DNA of 64,000 nucleotides from positions 62,001-126,000 of the forward strand of contig CAZPIO010000002.1 of the NCBI GenBank assembly GCA_964586235.1, written 5' to 3'. The position numbers and the translations under genes were made by a program. Shown here in pieces: positions 41,908-50,122 of this stretch. Under the pieces are notes generated by a model. It was given only the letters and a program-made list of their open reading frames with translations. It did not search any database and was not told the DNA's origin. Numbering within the stretch: position 1 is the stretch's first letter; the number at the start of each line of letters is the position of its first letter. The DNA is from JAUCQB01 sp964586235. GTDB lineage: Bacteria > Planctomycetota > Phycisphaerae > UBA1845 > PWPN01.

Positions 41908-42321
41908 TCAACCCTGCCGGTCCGGCAGCTTCCACCCGCACTCCGGGCACACGCCGCTGATGTTGCCCGTCAGATCGTAGCCGCACCGGCCGCAGAAGCC
42001 GGGATCGAGTTCGTACAGCTTTCGGAAATACTTGTCGGAACGCAGGCCTCGCAGGCCGAAAACACCCATCACCAGCACCAGAGCCAGAAGCGGCAGCATG
42101 ATCATAAGACCGAGCGTGCCATTGCCGCTTTGGCGGAAACTGAAGATCCCCAGCGCGCACACGATCACGGTGAACGCCATGCCCCAGAGCAAGTTGATCT
42201 TCGCGTACCTGCGACGTTCGTTACCTCGGGCTCTGCGCGACTTGATTGTCAACATCACGCCTACACCAGCACACAGAACCGAGCTGACCAAAAAGGCCAT
42301 TGCGACATTCAGTGTGTTCAT
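41908..42321 (-). CDS. Small membrane protein with YDLTGN zinc ribbon, copy A
   Basis: 137 aa. Membrane helices MNTLNVAMAFLVSSVLCAGV, INLLWGMAFTVIVCALGIFSF and LGLMIMLPLLALVLVMGVF; the linker DKYFRKLYELDPGF and the ribbon CGRCGYDLTGNISGVCPECG mirror the two paralogues downstream. Start ATG behind GGAGATCTCACAGC. It begins 31 bases after the URO-D-like gene and could be cotranscribed with it. Confidence 0.75.
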   Translation of the reverse strand: MNTLNVAMAFLVSSVLCAGVGVMLTIKSRRARGNERRRYAKINLLWGMAFTVIVCALGIFSFRQSGNGTLGLMIMLPLLALVLVMGVFGLRGLRSDKYFRKLYELDPGFCGRCGYDLTGNISGVCPECGWKLPDRQG

Positions 42322-42352
42322 GCTGTGAGATCTCCGGCGGGCAAAGCCCGCC

Positions 42353-43444
42353 CTACCGTGCCCGGTTGAACGCCGCCACTTCCTGCAGCATGGCGACGTA
42401 GTTGCGGATCGGGATGTAGTTGGCCACGCTGTTGCCGGTGCCGACGGCGTATCCGCCACCGGGTGTGCACTCCTCCAGGATCCGCCGCACGTATCGGCGG
42501 ACCTCCTGCTCGCTGCGGCGGCTGATGAAATCGACGTCAACGCCGCCGATGATCGCGATGCGGTGGCCGTATCGCCGCTTGACCGAGGTCACCGGTTCGA
42601 TGACATCCTCAAAGCTGTGGCGGGCATCGATGCCCACGTACTCGATCAGATCCTCCATCACCGCGTCGATGTTGCCGCAGGCGTGCAGCAGATACGGCTT
42701 GCCGGCCGCGTGGGCGGCCTCGGCAATCCGCCGGTGCCAGGGGAAGATGTACTCGCGAAGGTGCTGCGGCGAGATCATCGTAGCCGTTTTGAACCCCAGG
42801 TCGTCGCCGATCCACAGGGCTCGCACCGCCTCGTGCCGCGCGGCTTGGCCGTAAAAGTCGACGAACCGCTCGCCCACGCGATTGACGACGTCGCGGGCCA
42901 GAACGGGCTGATCGTACAGGGCCACCGAAAACGGCTCGAAGCCCATCAGCCACATGGCCCATTCGAGGATGCCGGACGACGCCATGATGATGCCCATACC
43001 GGGCGGAGCGTTCTCGGCGATGAAGTCGATCTGCTGTCGGTTGAACGGCGACGTCGGCCAGGGGTATGAATCGAAATCCTCGCGGCTGGTGATGACGCCC
43101 TCGGTTTCGTTGACCCAGTTGCGGTCGCCCAAGGCCAGCTCGGCGGTGTTGGCCGTGGAGGCCAGCTTCTGTACGGGGTAGGCCAACCCGTCGATGGCGG
43201 CATTGATGTAGTCCGGCCCGGCCAGCTTCTGGTAATCGATCCGCCAGAGCCAGTACCGCTGCCACTCGGCGTAGTCCTTGTCGGCCACGACGGCCGTCCA
43301 GTGGTAGCCCAGCACCGCCTGGATGAAGTCGTGATCGGTGAACAGTTCGACGACCGGCACGCGCTGCGGCACCTGCCGGCGCAGCACCGCCTCCACCTGC
43401 GACCAGTCTGCCTCGATCTTGGGATATTCCTCGGCCCACCGCAT
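42353..43444 (-). CDS. Uroporphyrinogen decarboxylase-like (URO-D) protein, methyltransferase-type
   Basis: 363 aa. The TIM-barrel fold of the URO-D/MtaA superfamily is indicated by RVPVVELFTDHDFIQAVLGY, GIIMASSGILEWAMWLMGFE, LWIGDDLGFKTATMISPQHL and the metal-binding LLHACGNIDAVM, followed by GIDARHSFEDVIEPVTSVKR. The HxCG motif and lack of hemE context point to a corrinoid-linked methyl-transfer role rather than heme synthesis. Substrate unknown. It heads the zinc-ribbon operon, with no methyltransferase partner nearby. Confidence 0.75.
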   Translation of the reverse strand: MRWAEEYPKIEADWSQVEAVLRRQVPQRVPVVELFTDHDFIQAVLGYHWTAVVADKDYAEWQRYWLWRIDYQKLAGPDYINAAIDGLAYPVQKLASTANTAELALGDRNWVNETEGVITSREDFDSYPWPTSPFNRQQIDFIAENAPPGMGIIMASSGILEWAMWLMGFEPFSVALYDQPVLARDVVNRVGERFVDFYGQAARHEAVRALWIGDDLGFKTATMISPQHLREYIFPWHRRIAEAAHAAGKPYLLHACGNIDAVMEDLIEYVGIDARHSFEDVIEPVTSVKRRYGHRIAIIGGVDVDFISRRSEQEVRRYVRRILEECTPGGGYAVGTGNSVANYIPIRNYVAMLQEVAAFNRAR

Positions 43445-43925
43445 TCCGCTACCTCCCTGCGCCTCTCATGGTAACCCGTCGGCCGGCCCAGGCAATCGAG
43501 TCCGCGGCACATTCGGCAACGAAACGGAACGGATCTTTCAGAACCGCGACCCTCGTTCGCCCGCCACGGCGAGGCAGGCCGTGGCGACCGCAAGGGAGCG
43601 GCTTTTTGCGGTGTGGCCGCTCTATGGTCTGGCCCCTCGCTTGCGTTCGGGGTTCTGAAAGAGCCGTCGAGAGTCTCACCGACCTTGGGCAATCTTGCCC
43701 CATCCTTCCCGGAAACGCTGTGAGAACAGGAAGGCCCGGACCCAGAGAAAAAACCGCTCGCTCAGGAAGAATATAGCTATCGGTGCGCGGCTCTCATGAG
43801 GTAGAATAAAGGTTGACTGGCAGGTCGCCCCGTTCGGCCGGCCAGATGGTGTGGGAAATGTCAGCTCGCACGTTTTGCGGTTTGGATCGGCCGGTTTGAT
43901 CCGGTTTCCATGTCGTAGTTGAATC
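43445..43925. repeat. Intergenic region with dispersed repeat units
   Basis: No gene. From 43520 to 43665 it holds the same GCTTGCG(T/C)TCGGGGTTCTGAA unit seen near 4.3 and 55.5 kb and a related AGAACCGCGACCCTCGTTCG. The DNA from 43770 to 43815 is AT-richer (GAATATAGC, GGTAGAATAAAGG), possibly the promoter area of the peptidase gene. Confidence 0.6.
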
Positions 43926-46900
43926 GTGGAGGACGGGAGCTTGCGAACACATCTGTCTGCCCTGTTGGGCCTCAGCGGCGTTATCGTGGCGGCGTCATTG
44001 CCGGCGGCCCTGCCTGTGGTCGCCGCACAGGACGGCTCGGATCATTGGTGCGAGCTTCACGGCGAGGGAAAAGACGGCCTTTGCGGGCGCGCGCTGCTTG
44101 CCGAAGGGTATTTCGAGCAACTTGGCGAAATGCCTGAGGCGGCGGGCGACGCCATCGACGGGGCTGACGACACCGATATCACGCACTGCCTCCTGGACGT
44201 CGAGGTCAACCCGGTCACCCAGATTGTTTCTGGATCCAACACATTGAGCATCACCAGCCTGATTGATGGTTTGACCGCCGTCACACTCGACCTGCGCGAC
44301 AACATGACCGTCAGCAATGTGACGATCGGCGGCGTCCCGACGAGCTTCACCCGCTCAAACCACCAGGTGATCATCACTCTCGATCGGTCCTACAACACCG
44401 GCGAGAGCTTCCAGGTGAAGATCGACTACTCCGGTACGCCTCAGAACCTGAACTGGGGCTCGTTCGATTTCGGCCAGCACGCCGGTACCGCCGTCGTCGC
44501 CTCACTGAGCGAGCCGTGGTACGCCCACACCTGGTGGCCCTGCAAGGAGGACATCCACGACAAGTTTACGATGGACACCTGGGTCACTGTCCCGAACTGG
44601 ATGATCGTTGCGTCAAACGGTGCTTTGCAGGGCACCGACACGGTCACCGGCAATCGAAAGAGGTTCCGCTGGCGTGAGAGCTATCCCATCTCGGTGTACC
44701 TCGTTTCGGTGGCGATGACCAATTACACCAAGTGGACCGAATGGTACAACCACGCGGGCGGGTCGATGCCGGTCGAGTTCTACATCTACCCCGAGGAGCT
44801 CGCCTCGGTCCAGCCGCTGCTGGTTGACGTCGTCACCATGATCGAGACGCTCAGCGCACCGGCCACCTTCGGCGAGTACCCCTTCATCAACGAGAAATAC
44901 GGCATTGCTCAGTTCGAGTGGTGTTGCGGCATGGAGCACCAGACGATCACCAGCCAAGGTTCCTTTCCGGAACGCCGCACGGTACACGAATTGGCCCATT
45001 CCTGGTGGGGCAACGACGTGACCTGCAAGACCTGGCACGACATCTGGCTGAACGAGGGCTTCGCCCGCTACGCCGAGGCGCTTTGGTACGAGCGCAGGCC
45101 GGGAGGCAGCTACGCGGCGTATCTTCAGCACCTGCAGGAATATCGCCCGAGTTCCAGCGGCCAGTACGGGACCGTCTACCGGTACGACATCAGCACACCC
45201 GACCTCATCTTCAGTTCAACCTACTCGTACAACAAGGGGGCGTGGGTGCTGCACATGCTGCGGCACGTTCTCGGGGACGCGACCTTCTTCAACGTCCTGG
45301 CAAGCTATCGCCAGATGTATACCGGCAGAGCGGCCGACACCGATGAGTTTGCGGCGGTGGTTGCCGCCGTCAGCGGCCGGCCCCTCGACTGGTTCTTCGA
45401 CCAGTGGGTCTACGACGACGGCGCACCCTACTACCGGTTCGGCTGGGAGACCGAGCAGATCGGCACGCAGCACTGGGCCCGCGTTTGCGTCGAGCAGTAC
45501 CAGACGGCGTATCCAAACTTCCGAATGCCGATCGACATCACGGTGACCAGCGGCGGCACTCCCGTCACGCACGTCGTCGAGCAGCAGGCCGATACCCAAT
45601 GGTATCTGCTGCCGGCGAGCGGTGCGGTCACCAGCGTCCAGTTCGACAAGGACACTTGGATTCTGAGGGGCGCGGGGACCGCAGTGAGCTACATTGAAGG
45701 GCCGCCTAAGCTGCTTGCGACGTCGCCGGCGCCCGGCACTGTGTTTGACCCCGCCCCCGAGATCACCGCCATTGAGTTGTGGTTCAGCGAGCCGATCAGC
45801 TACACGGCCGGCGATTTCTCCGTCACCGGCAGCGTGAGCGGACCGCAGGCGTTCAGCGTCAACTGGGATACGGCGGCCTACAAGATCACGTTGTCGCTGG
45901 CGGCGCCGCTGGCCGCCGACCAGGTCTGGACCGTGCAGATCGCCGGTACGCTCAGCTCGACGGCCGGGGCCAAGGCCCTCGATGGCGAACTCGTCAGCGG
46001 GTTCCCCTCGGGCGACGGCGTGCCGGGGGGTAACGCGGTCTTCTCCTTCACGCTCGGGCAGACGCCACCGCCCTGTTCGAATCCCTTCGCTGACGCCGAC
46101 GGTGACGGCGACGTGGACCAGGCGGATTTCGGAGCTTTTCAGCGCTGCCTGACCGGCAAGGGCGATCCCGACGAGGTCTTTGATCGGCCCGGCTGCCGCT
46201 GCTTCGATCACGAAGGGGATCAGGATGTGGACCAGACGGAACTGTCGCTGATGCTGGCCTGCATGAGCGGTCCGGGCATCGCCGCCGATGAGACCTGTGA
46301 TGATCACTGGACGCTGCTGGCGGACGATTTCGACGCCGGCACGTCGGCGGGTAACTGGACCCTGTTCGCGTCGTCGGCCGATTACACGGCCAACTTCGCC
46401 TTCGACTACTCGACGCTCGGAATCCCCTCGGCGCCGAACTCGACCGGCGGAACCACGATCGGCCTGCACCTCACCGTCAACAAGAACGACGCCACGGCGG
46501 CCACCGCGGCGGTCAGCCTCTTTCCAGCCGGGCGGAGCTTCAACGGCAACTACACGCTGGCTTTCGACATGTGGATGAACTACGCGGGCACCGGCAACGG
46601 GGTCGGCACCACGGAAATGATGAACGCGGGCATCAACGCCGCTGGCACGCAGGTCGTCTGGCCGAGTAACCCCGGCAACGGGATCTTCACGGCCGTTACC
46701 GGCGACGGTGACGACACCATCGACTATCGCTGCGACGTCGGCTCCACCCTCCTGGACCCGTCATCGGGAGCCTATGCGGCCGGCACGCAGAGCACGGCAC
46801 GGGATAACACGGACGCTTACTACCAGAGCCTCTTTCCTTCACCTCCGTTCGAGACGCAGGGGGCTCCCGGCAAGCAGTGGGTCCGGGTGGAGATCGCCCA

Positions 46901-47090
46901 GAATGGCGGCACCGTGACCTGGAAGCTGAACGGGATCCCGATCGTCAGCCTGAACGGAGCCGCGTTCACCGCCGGCAACGTGATGCTGGGCTACATGGAC
47001 CTGTTCTCGTCGATCTCCGTTCCGCCCGAAGACACCTTCATCATCTACGATAACGTCACGGTCACGGGGTACCCGGCGACGGGGCCTTGA
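43926..47090 (+). CDS. Secreted M1 family metallopeptidase with dockerin-like and C-terminal beta domain
   Basis: 1054 aa. Signal peptide (LRTHLSALLGLSGVIVAASL...). M1 aminopeptidase fold follows: CCGMEHQTITSQG (GMEH in place of GAMEN), zinc site HELAHSWWG (His354, His358) with Glu377 in WLNEGFARYAEAL, and YNKGAWVLHMLRHVLG. Residues 600-710 form an Ig-like Big-type domain. A pair of EF-hand loops (DADGDGDVDQADFGAFQRCL, EGDQDVDQTELSLMLACMSG) sits at 720-785, and about 250 residues of a jelly-roll-type domain follow, ending in DTFIIYDNVTVTG. A secreted protein degrader or peptide trimmer. The start GTG is a guess; a TTG five codons on is possible. Confidence 0.85.
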   Translation: MEDGSLRTHLSALLGLSGVIVAASLPAALPVVAAQDGSDHWCELHGEGKDGLCGRALLAEGYFEQLGEMPEAAGDAIDGADDTDITHCLLDVEVNPVTQIVSGSNTLSITSLIDGLTAVTLDLRDNMTVSNVTIGGVPTSFTRSNHQVIITLDRSYNTGESFQVKIDYSGTPQNLNWGSFDFGQHAGTAVVASLSEPWYAHTWWPCKEDIHDKFTMDTWVTVPNWMIVASNGALQGTDTVTGNRKRFRWRESYPISVYLVSVAMTNYTKWTEWYNHAGGSMPVEFYIYPEELASVQPLLVDVVTMIETLSAPATFGEYPFINEKYGIAQFEWCCGMEHQTITSQGSFPERRTVHELAHSWWGNDVTCKTWHDIWLNEGFARYAEALWYERRPGGSYAAYLQHLQEYRPSSSGQYGTVYRYDISTPDLIFSSTYSYNKGAWVLHMLRHVLGDATFFNVLASYRQMYTGRAADTDEFAAVVAAVSGRPLDWFFDQWVYDDGAPYYRFGWETEQIGTQHWARVCVEQYQTAYPNFRMPIDITVTSGGTPVTHVVEQQADTQWYLLPASGAVTSVQFDKDTWILRGAGTAVSYIEGPPKLLATSPAPGTVFDPAPEITAIELWFSEPISYTAGDFSVTGSVSGPQAFSVNWDTAAYKITLSLAAPLAADQVWTVQIAGTLSSTAGAKALDGELVSGFPSGDGVPGGNAVFSFTLGQTPPPCSNPFADADGDGDVDQADFGAFQRCLTGKGDPDEVFDRPGCRCFDHEGDQDVDQTELSLMLACMSGPGIAADETCDDHWTLLADDFDAGTSAGNWTLFASSADYTANFAFDYSTLGIPSAPNSTGGTTIGLHLTVNKNDATAATAAVSLFPAGRSFNGNYTLAFDMWMNYAGTGNGVGTTEMMNAGINAAGTQVVWPSNPGNGIFTAVTGDGDDTIDYRCDVGSTLLDPSSGAYAAGTQSTARDNTDAYYQSLFPSPPFETQGAPGKQWVRVEIAQNGGTVTWKLNGIPIVSLNGAAFTAGNVMLGYMDLFSSISVPPEDTFIIYDNVTVTGYPATGP

Positions 47091-47120
47091 CTCGCCAATC
47101 GTTTCTGAGAGTCTGGAGGC

Positions 47121-47591
47121 ATGAGCAGCCCTGAGACTCGCCCTCCGATCCTGATCCTGGGCATCGGCAACATCCTGCTGCGCGATGAGGGGGTAGGGGT
47201 GCGAGTCATCGAGGCGATGGGGGACATGACGCTGCCCCCCGAAGTCGAACTCGTGGACGGAGGCACGGCCGGGGCGGATCTGCTGGACGTCATCGCCGAC
47301 CGCCGGAAGGTCATTGTCATCGACGCCATGAACGCCGACGTGGAACCGGGCACCATCCTGCGGCTCGGGGTCGAGGATCTTGCAGCACCGGCAAGCCCGG
47401 ACGTCTCGCTGCACGAGATCGGGCTTCTCGAGAGCCTGTCCATGGCCCGGCACCTGGGTTGTGCACCCCAGGAGGTGGTCATCTTCGGGGTCAGGCCTGC
47501 GGAAGTGCGCCCGGGGGACACCTTGAGTGATTCGCTGGTCGCCGCTTTGCCCCGCATCATCGCCCTGATAAACGAGGAGCTGGGGCGTTGA
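47121..47591 (+). CDS. Hydrogenase maturation protease family protein
   Basis: 156 aa. Endopeptidase of the HycI/HupD family, which trims the C-terminus of NiFe-hydrogenase large subunits. Motifs: LILGIGNILLRDEGVGVRVIE, ELVDGGTAGADLLDVIAD, VIVIDAMNAD and SLHEIGLLE, with the metal-binding Glu, Asp and His in place. It follows the M1 peptidase by 30 bases. No hydrogenase structural genes lie in the window, so its target must be elsewhere. Confidence 0.9.
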   Translation: MSSPETRPPILILGIGNILLRDEGVGVRVIEAMGDMTLPPEVELVDGGTAGADLLDVIADRRKVIVIDAMNADVEPGTILRLGVEDLAAPASPDVSLHEIGLLESLSMARHLGCAPQEVVIFGVRPAEVRPGDTLSDSLVAALPRIIALINEELGR

Positions 47592-47683
47592 ACCGCCTTA
47601 CGCCTGCCGTCGAGAGGCCAGGCCGGATACACGCAAGCGCGACCCCGAGTCCAGTCAGGCCGAAGACAAAACCTCAGGCTTTA

Positions 47684-47712
47684 TTGAAATGACATCCCAC
47701 TTGGTTTACAAT
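47684..47712 (+). promoter_or_regulatory. Sigma70-type promoter
   Basis: TTGAAA and TACAAT with a 17-base spacer in an AT-rich segment, about 105 nt upstream of the start of the degenerate receiver protein. Confidence 0.6.
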
Positions 47713-47825
47713 AGAATTGTTTAGACCTCACGGCGGGCCGCCTGCGTTGCTAACCTCGGCCCGCCCAGACAACCGCACTGGGTCGGATCACCAGCCGAAA
47801 TGGCGGAAGTGCAACGGAGGTGCAG

Positions 47826-48479
47826 GTGCCCAAAGTTCTTCTGATCAACAGCGACAAGACGATACTGGACCTTCTTGAAGCCATGTTTCAATCCCGCTTC
47901 AGCGTCCACAAGGCCCGGGATGTGGCAGCAGGATCGGAAATGATGGCCAAGACCAAGCCCGACCTGGTCGTGGTGGGCCATCAGGCCAGGCGGGACGACG
48001 CGGTGCGTTTTCTCACCTGGATGCGGCAGAATGGGCATAAGCCGCCGGTGGTGGTGGTATTGGGGCCGGGCACAGACCTGATGAACCCCAAGCTGCTGAA
48101 GCTGGGCGTGCGCGGTTTTGTGGAGCATCCTCCGGACAAGAAGCGGGTTCAACAGGCGATCGACGCGGCGGTCAAGTTTCGCAAGGCCGAGGACACGCCA
48201 GCCCCGGCCGTCACTGCGGAGGAGGCAAGATCAAACCTGTCGGAGTTGGAGAAGCAGCTCAACGGCTCGATGAAGTGTTTCGCGGGGTTGAACAAGGTGT
48301 TCATCCAGTCGCACATCGGGAGCGTCTCGCGACCGAGGATCTGCCTGAAGTGCCCGCTCCGGCCGGAGTACGGTCTCTCGGCCAACGTCTTCTACGAGTT
48401 CATCCGAGACGTGTGCTGTGCTGACCCGAACAGTTGTGAGGCCTATTCCATATTCCAGCAAACGCGCGTATGGGCCTGA
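47826..48479 (+). CDS. Degenerate response-regulator-like protein with Cys-rich C-terminus
   Basis: 217 aa. Residues 1-120 have the pattern of a receiver domain (VPKVLLINSDKTILDLLEAM, KTKPDLVVVGHQARRDDAV, HKPPVVVVLGPGTDLMNP, KLGVRGFVEHPPDKKRVQQA), but the phosphoacceptor Asp is Gly or His, and the Lys at the end is His, so phosphorylation is unlikely. The C-terminal 80 residues contain CFAGLNKVFIQSH, ICLKCPLRPEYG and VCCADPNSCEAY: five or six Cys that could bind metal. No family recognised. GTG start behind GGAGGTGCAG; another GTG two codons earlier exists. Confidence 0.7.
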   Translation: MPKVLLINSDKTILDLLEAMFQSRFSVHKARDVAAGSEMMAKTKPDLVVVGHQARRDDAVRFLTWMRQNGHKPPVVVVLGPGTDLMNPKLLKLGVRGFVEHPPDKKRVQQAIDAAVKFRKAEDTPAPAVTAEEARSNLSELEKQLNGSMKCFAGLNKVFIQSHIGSVSRPRICLKCPLRPEYGLSANVFYEFIRDVCCADPNSCEAYSIFQQTRVWA

Positions 48480-48738
48480 TCCGGCGGTCCAGGTCAGGCA
48501 TTATCGGACGGTCATCCCACTCAGCCGTCACCGGGTGAGCCTGCCAGAATCAGAGCACGTCCCGCAGTCGCAGGTATTGCGTTGTCGAGGGTCATGGCGG
48601 CGTCCGCCGCGGCGGACTTGGCCACCCCACCCCGCCGGGGCTCATGCCACCGCGCCATGGCTCATGCTACCCCGCCGGGGCTTGGCCACCCCGGATTCTG
48701 AGCCCGCCCGGCGCCCTGGAACGGCCGGATGACCGTCC

Positions 48739-48767
48739 TTGACAGGGTCAGGCGGGACGGGTAACGT
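48739..48767 (+). promoter_or_regulatory. Sigma70-type promoter for the rpmF-plsX-fab cluster
   Basis: TTGACA followed after 17 bases by TAACGT. Predicted start near 48774, about 130 nt before rpmF. Confidence 0.5.
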
Positions 48768-48780
48768 CTATGGATTGCGC

Positions 48781-48830
48781 GAGAGGCTTGCAGCAGCGGC
48801 CGACAATCGGGCCCCGGGTGCAAGCCTCTC
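48781..48830 (+). promoter_or_regulatory. 12-bp hairpin in the rpmF leader
   Basis: GAGAGGCTTGCA pairs perfectly with TGCAAGCCTCTC across a 26-base loop, followed by TTTGG. It begins only a few bases after the predicted transcription start. It may be an attenuator or a protein-binding site that regulates the cluster. Confidence 0.45.
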
Positions 48831-48904
48831 TTTGGTAATCGGCGTGGGCCCCGGCCGACGAACAAAGGCGGCCAGGGGAGTGTAAGAGCTTACCGGAACA
48901 AGAC

Positions 48905-49090
48905 ATGCTACCCGCAAGAAAAGTATCGAAAGCCCGGAAACGCAAGCGGCGCGCCCATCACGCCCTGAGCCGGCCCAACCTCGTCGCCTGCCCCAAATGC
49001 GGCGTGGCCAAGCTGCCTCATGCGTCCTGTGAGAACTGCGGCTACGTGAGCAGCCAAGTGGCGCTGGCGATGAAGGAAGAGGAGTCCTAG
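48905..49090 (+). CDS. rpmF: 50S ribosomal protein L32
   Basis: 61 aa. LPARKVSKARKRKRRAHHAL is the family N-terminus, with CPKCGVAKLPHASCENCG forming the zinc ribbon of the C+ type. Next gene plsX starts five bases after the stop, the classical rpmF-plsX arrangement. Confidence 0.95.
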   Translation: MLPARKVSKARKRKRRAHHALSRPNLVACPKCGVAKLPHASCENCGYVSSQVALAMKEEES

Positions 49091-49095
49091 ACCCC

Positions 49096-50112
49096 ATGCG
49101 GATCGGCATCGACGCCATGGGGGGGGATTTCGCGCCCCGTGAGATCGTGCGCGGCGCGGTGGAGGCCGCCCATAAGCTGGACGGCCACCAGATCATACTC
49201 CTCGGCGACGAGCCTGCCGTTCGACGGGAGCTGGAAGCCGCGGGTCATTCATGCCCGACCATCTCGGTCGTGCATACCTCGCAGGTCATCGGCATGGACG
49301 AATCGCCGGTCGAGGCGGTCCGCCACAAGCCGAATTCGTCGATTTGCCGCATGACCCAGATGGCGGTCAAGGGGGAGTTGGATGCGCTCATCAGCGCGGG
49401 CAACACCGGCGCGTTCGCGGCGGCCGCCCAACTGCGGATGAAGCTCCTGCCGAAGGTGGTCCGTCCGGGTATCGCTGTGGTGCTGCCCTCGTTCACCGGT
49501 CCGATCGTGATGTGTGATGCCGGCTCGAACCTGACTCCGAAGGCCCACCACCTTGTCCAGTACGCGATCATGGCCGGCGTATATGCCAAGTATGTTCTCA
49601 AGATCGCCCGACCGCGGGTCGCGTTGATGTCGGTCGGCGAGGAGGACGCCAAGGGAACGTCCCTGGTCAAGCAGACGCACGAATTGCTGGACTCCTGCCC
49701 GCAGGTTCACTTCGTCGGCAACGTCGAAGGACGCGACCTGTTCCGCGGGGGCTGCGACGTGGTGATCTGCGACGGATTCGTGGGCAACATCGCCCTCAAG
49801 CTGATTGAGGGCCTGGCCGAGGGCCTGTTCAAGACAATCTCGAAGGAAATCGCCCTGGCCAGCCCGGAGCTGGCCAAGCACTTTGACCCGGTCGTCAAGC
49901 GCGTGTGGGCAAACCACGATTACGCGGAATACGGCGGGGCACCGTTGCTGGGAGTCGACGGGGCCTGCATCATCTGCCACGGCTCCAGCGATCACGTAGC
50001 CATCCGAAACGCGGTCCGGGTGGCGGCGGAGTATTATAAGAACGACCTGAACTCGATCATTGCCGCTGAACTGGTCGAAGAACCCGCCGCCCAGCGGCTC
50101 AGCAATAAGTAG
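49096..50112 (+). CDS. plsX: Phosphate acyltransferase PlsX
   Basis: Converts acyl-ACP to acyl phosphate in phospholipid synthesis. 338 aa. Family features: RIGIDAMGGDFAPREIVRGA, SAGNTGAFAAAAQLRMK, SVGEEDAKGTSLVKQTHELL, FVGNVEGRDLF and CDGFVGNIALKLIEG. Normal length; the ATG is behind GAGGAGTCC. Confidence 0.95.
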   Translation: MRIGIDAMGGDFAPREIVRGAVEAAHKLDGHQIILLGDEPAVRRELEAAGHSCPTISVVHTSQVIGMDESPVEAVRHKPNSSICRMTQMAVKGELDALISAGNTGAFAAAAQLRMKLLPKVVRPGIAVVLPSFTGPIVMCDAGSNLTPKAHHLVQYAIMAGVYAKYVLKIARPRVALMSVGEEDAKGTSLVKQTHELLDSCPQVHFVGNVEGRDLFRGGCDVVICDGFVGNIALKLIEGLAEGLFKTISKEIALASPELAKHFDPVVKRVWANHDYAEYGGAPLLGVDGACIICHGSSDHVAIRNAVRVAAEYYKNDLNSIIAAELVEEPAAQRLSNK

Positions 50113-50122
50113 TGAATTCACA

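Larger units (their letters stand above)
48480..48904. other. Intergenic region with repeats and the rpmF leader
   Basis: Left part (48595-48710) has several GC-rich direct repeats of the CACCCCGCCGGGGCT type with ATGCCACC or TTGGCCACC; the same family occurs near 55.45 kb. Right part holds the promoter and hairpin of the rpmF leader. No gene. Confidence 0.6.
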
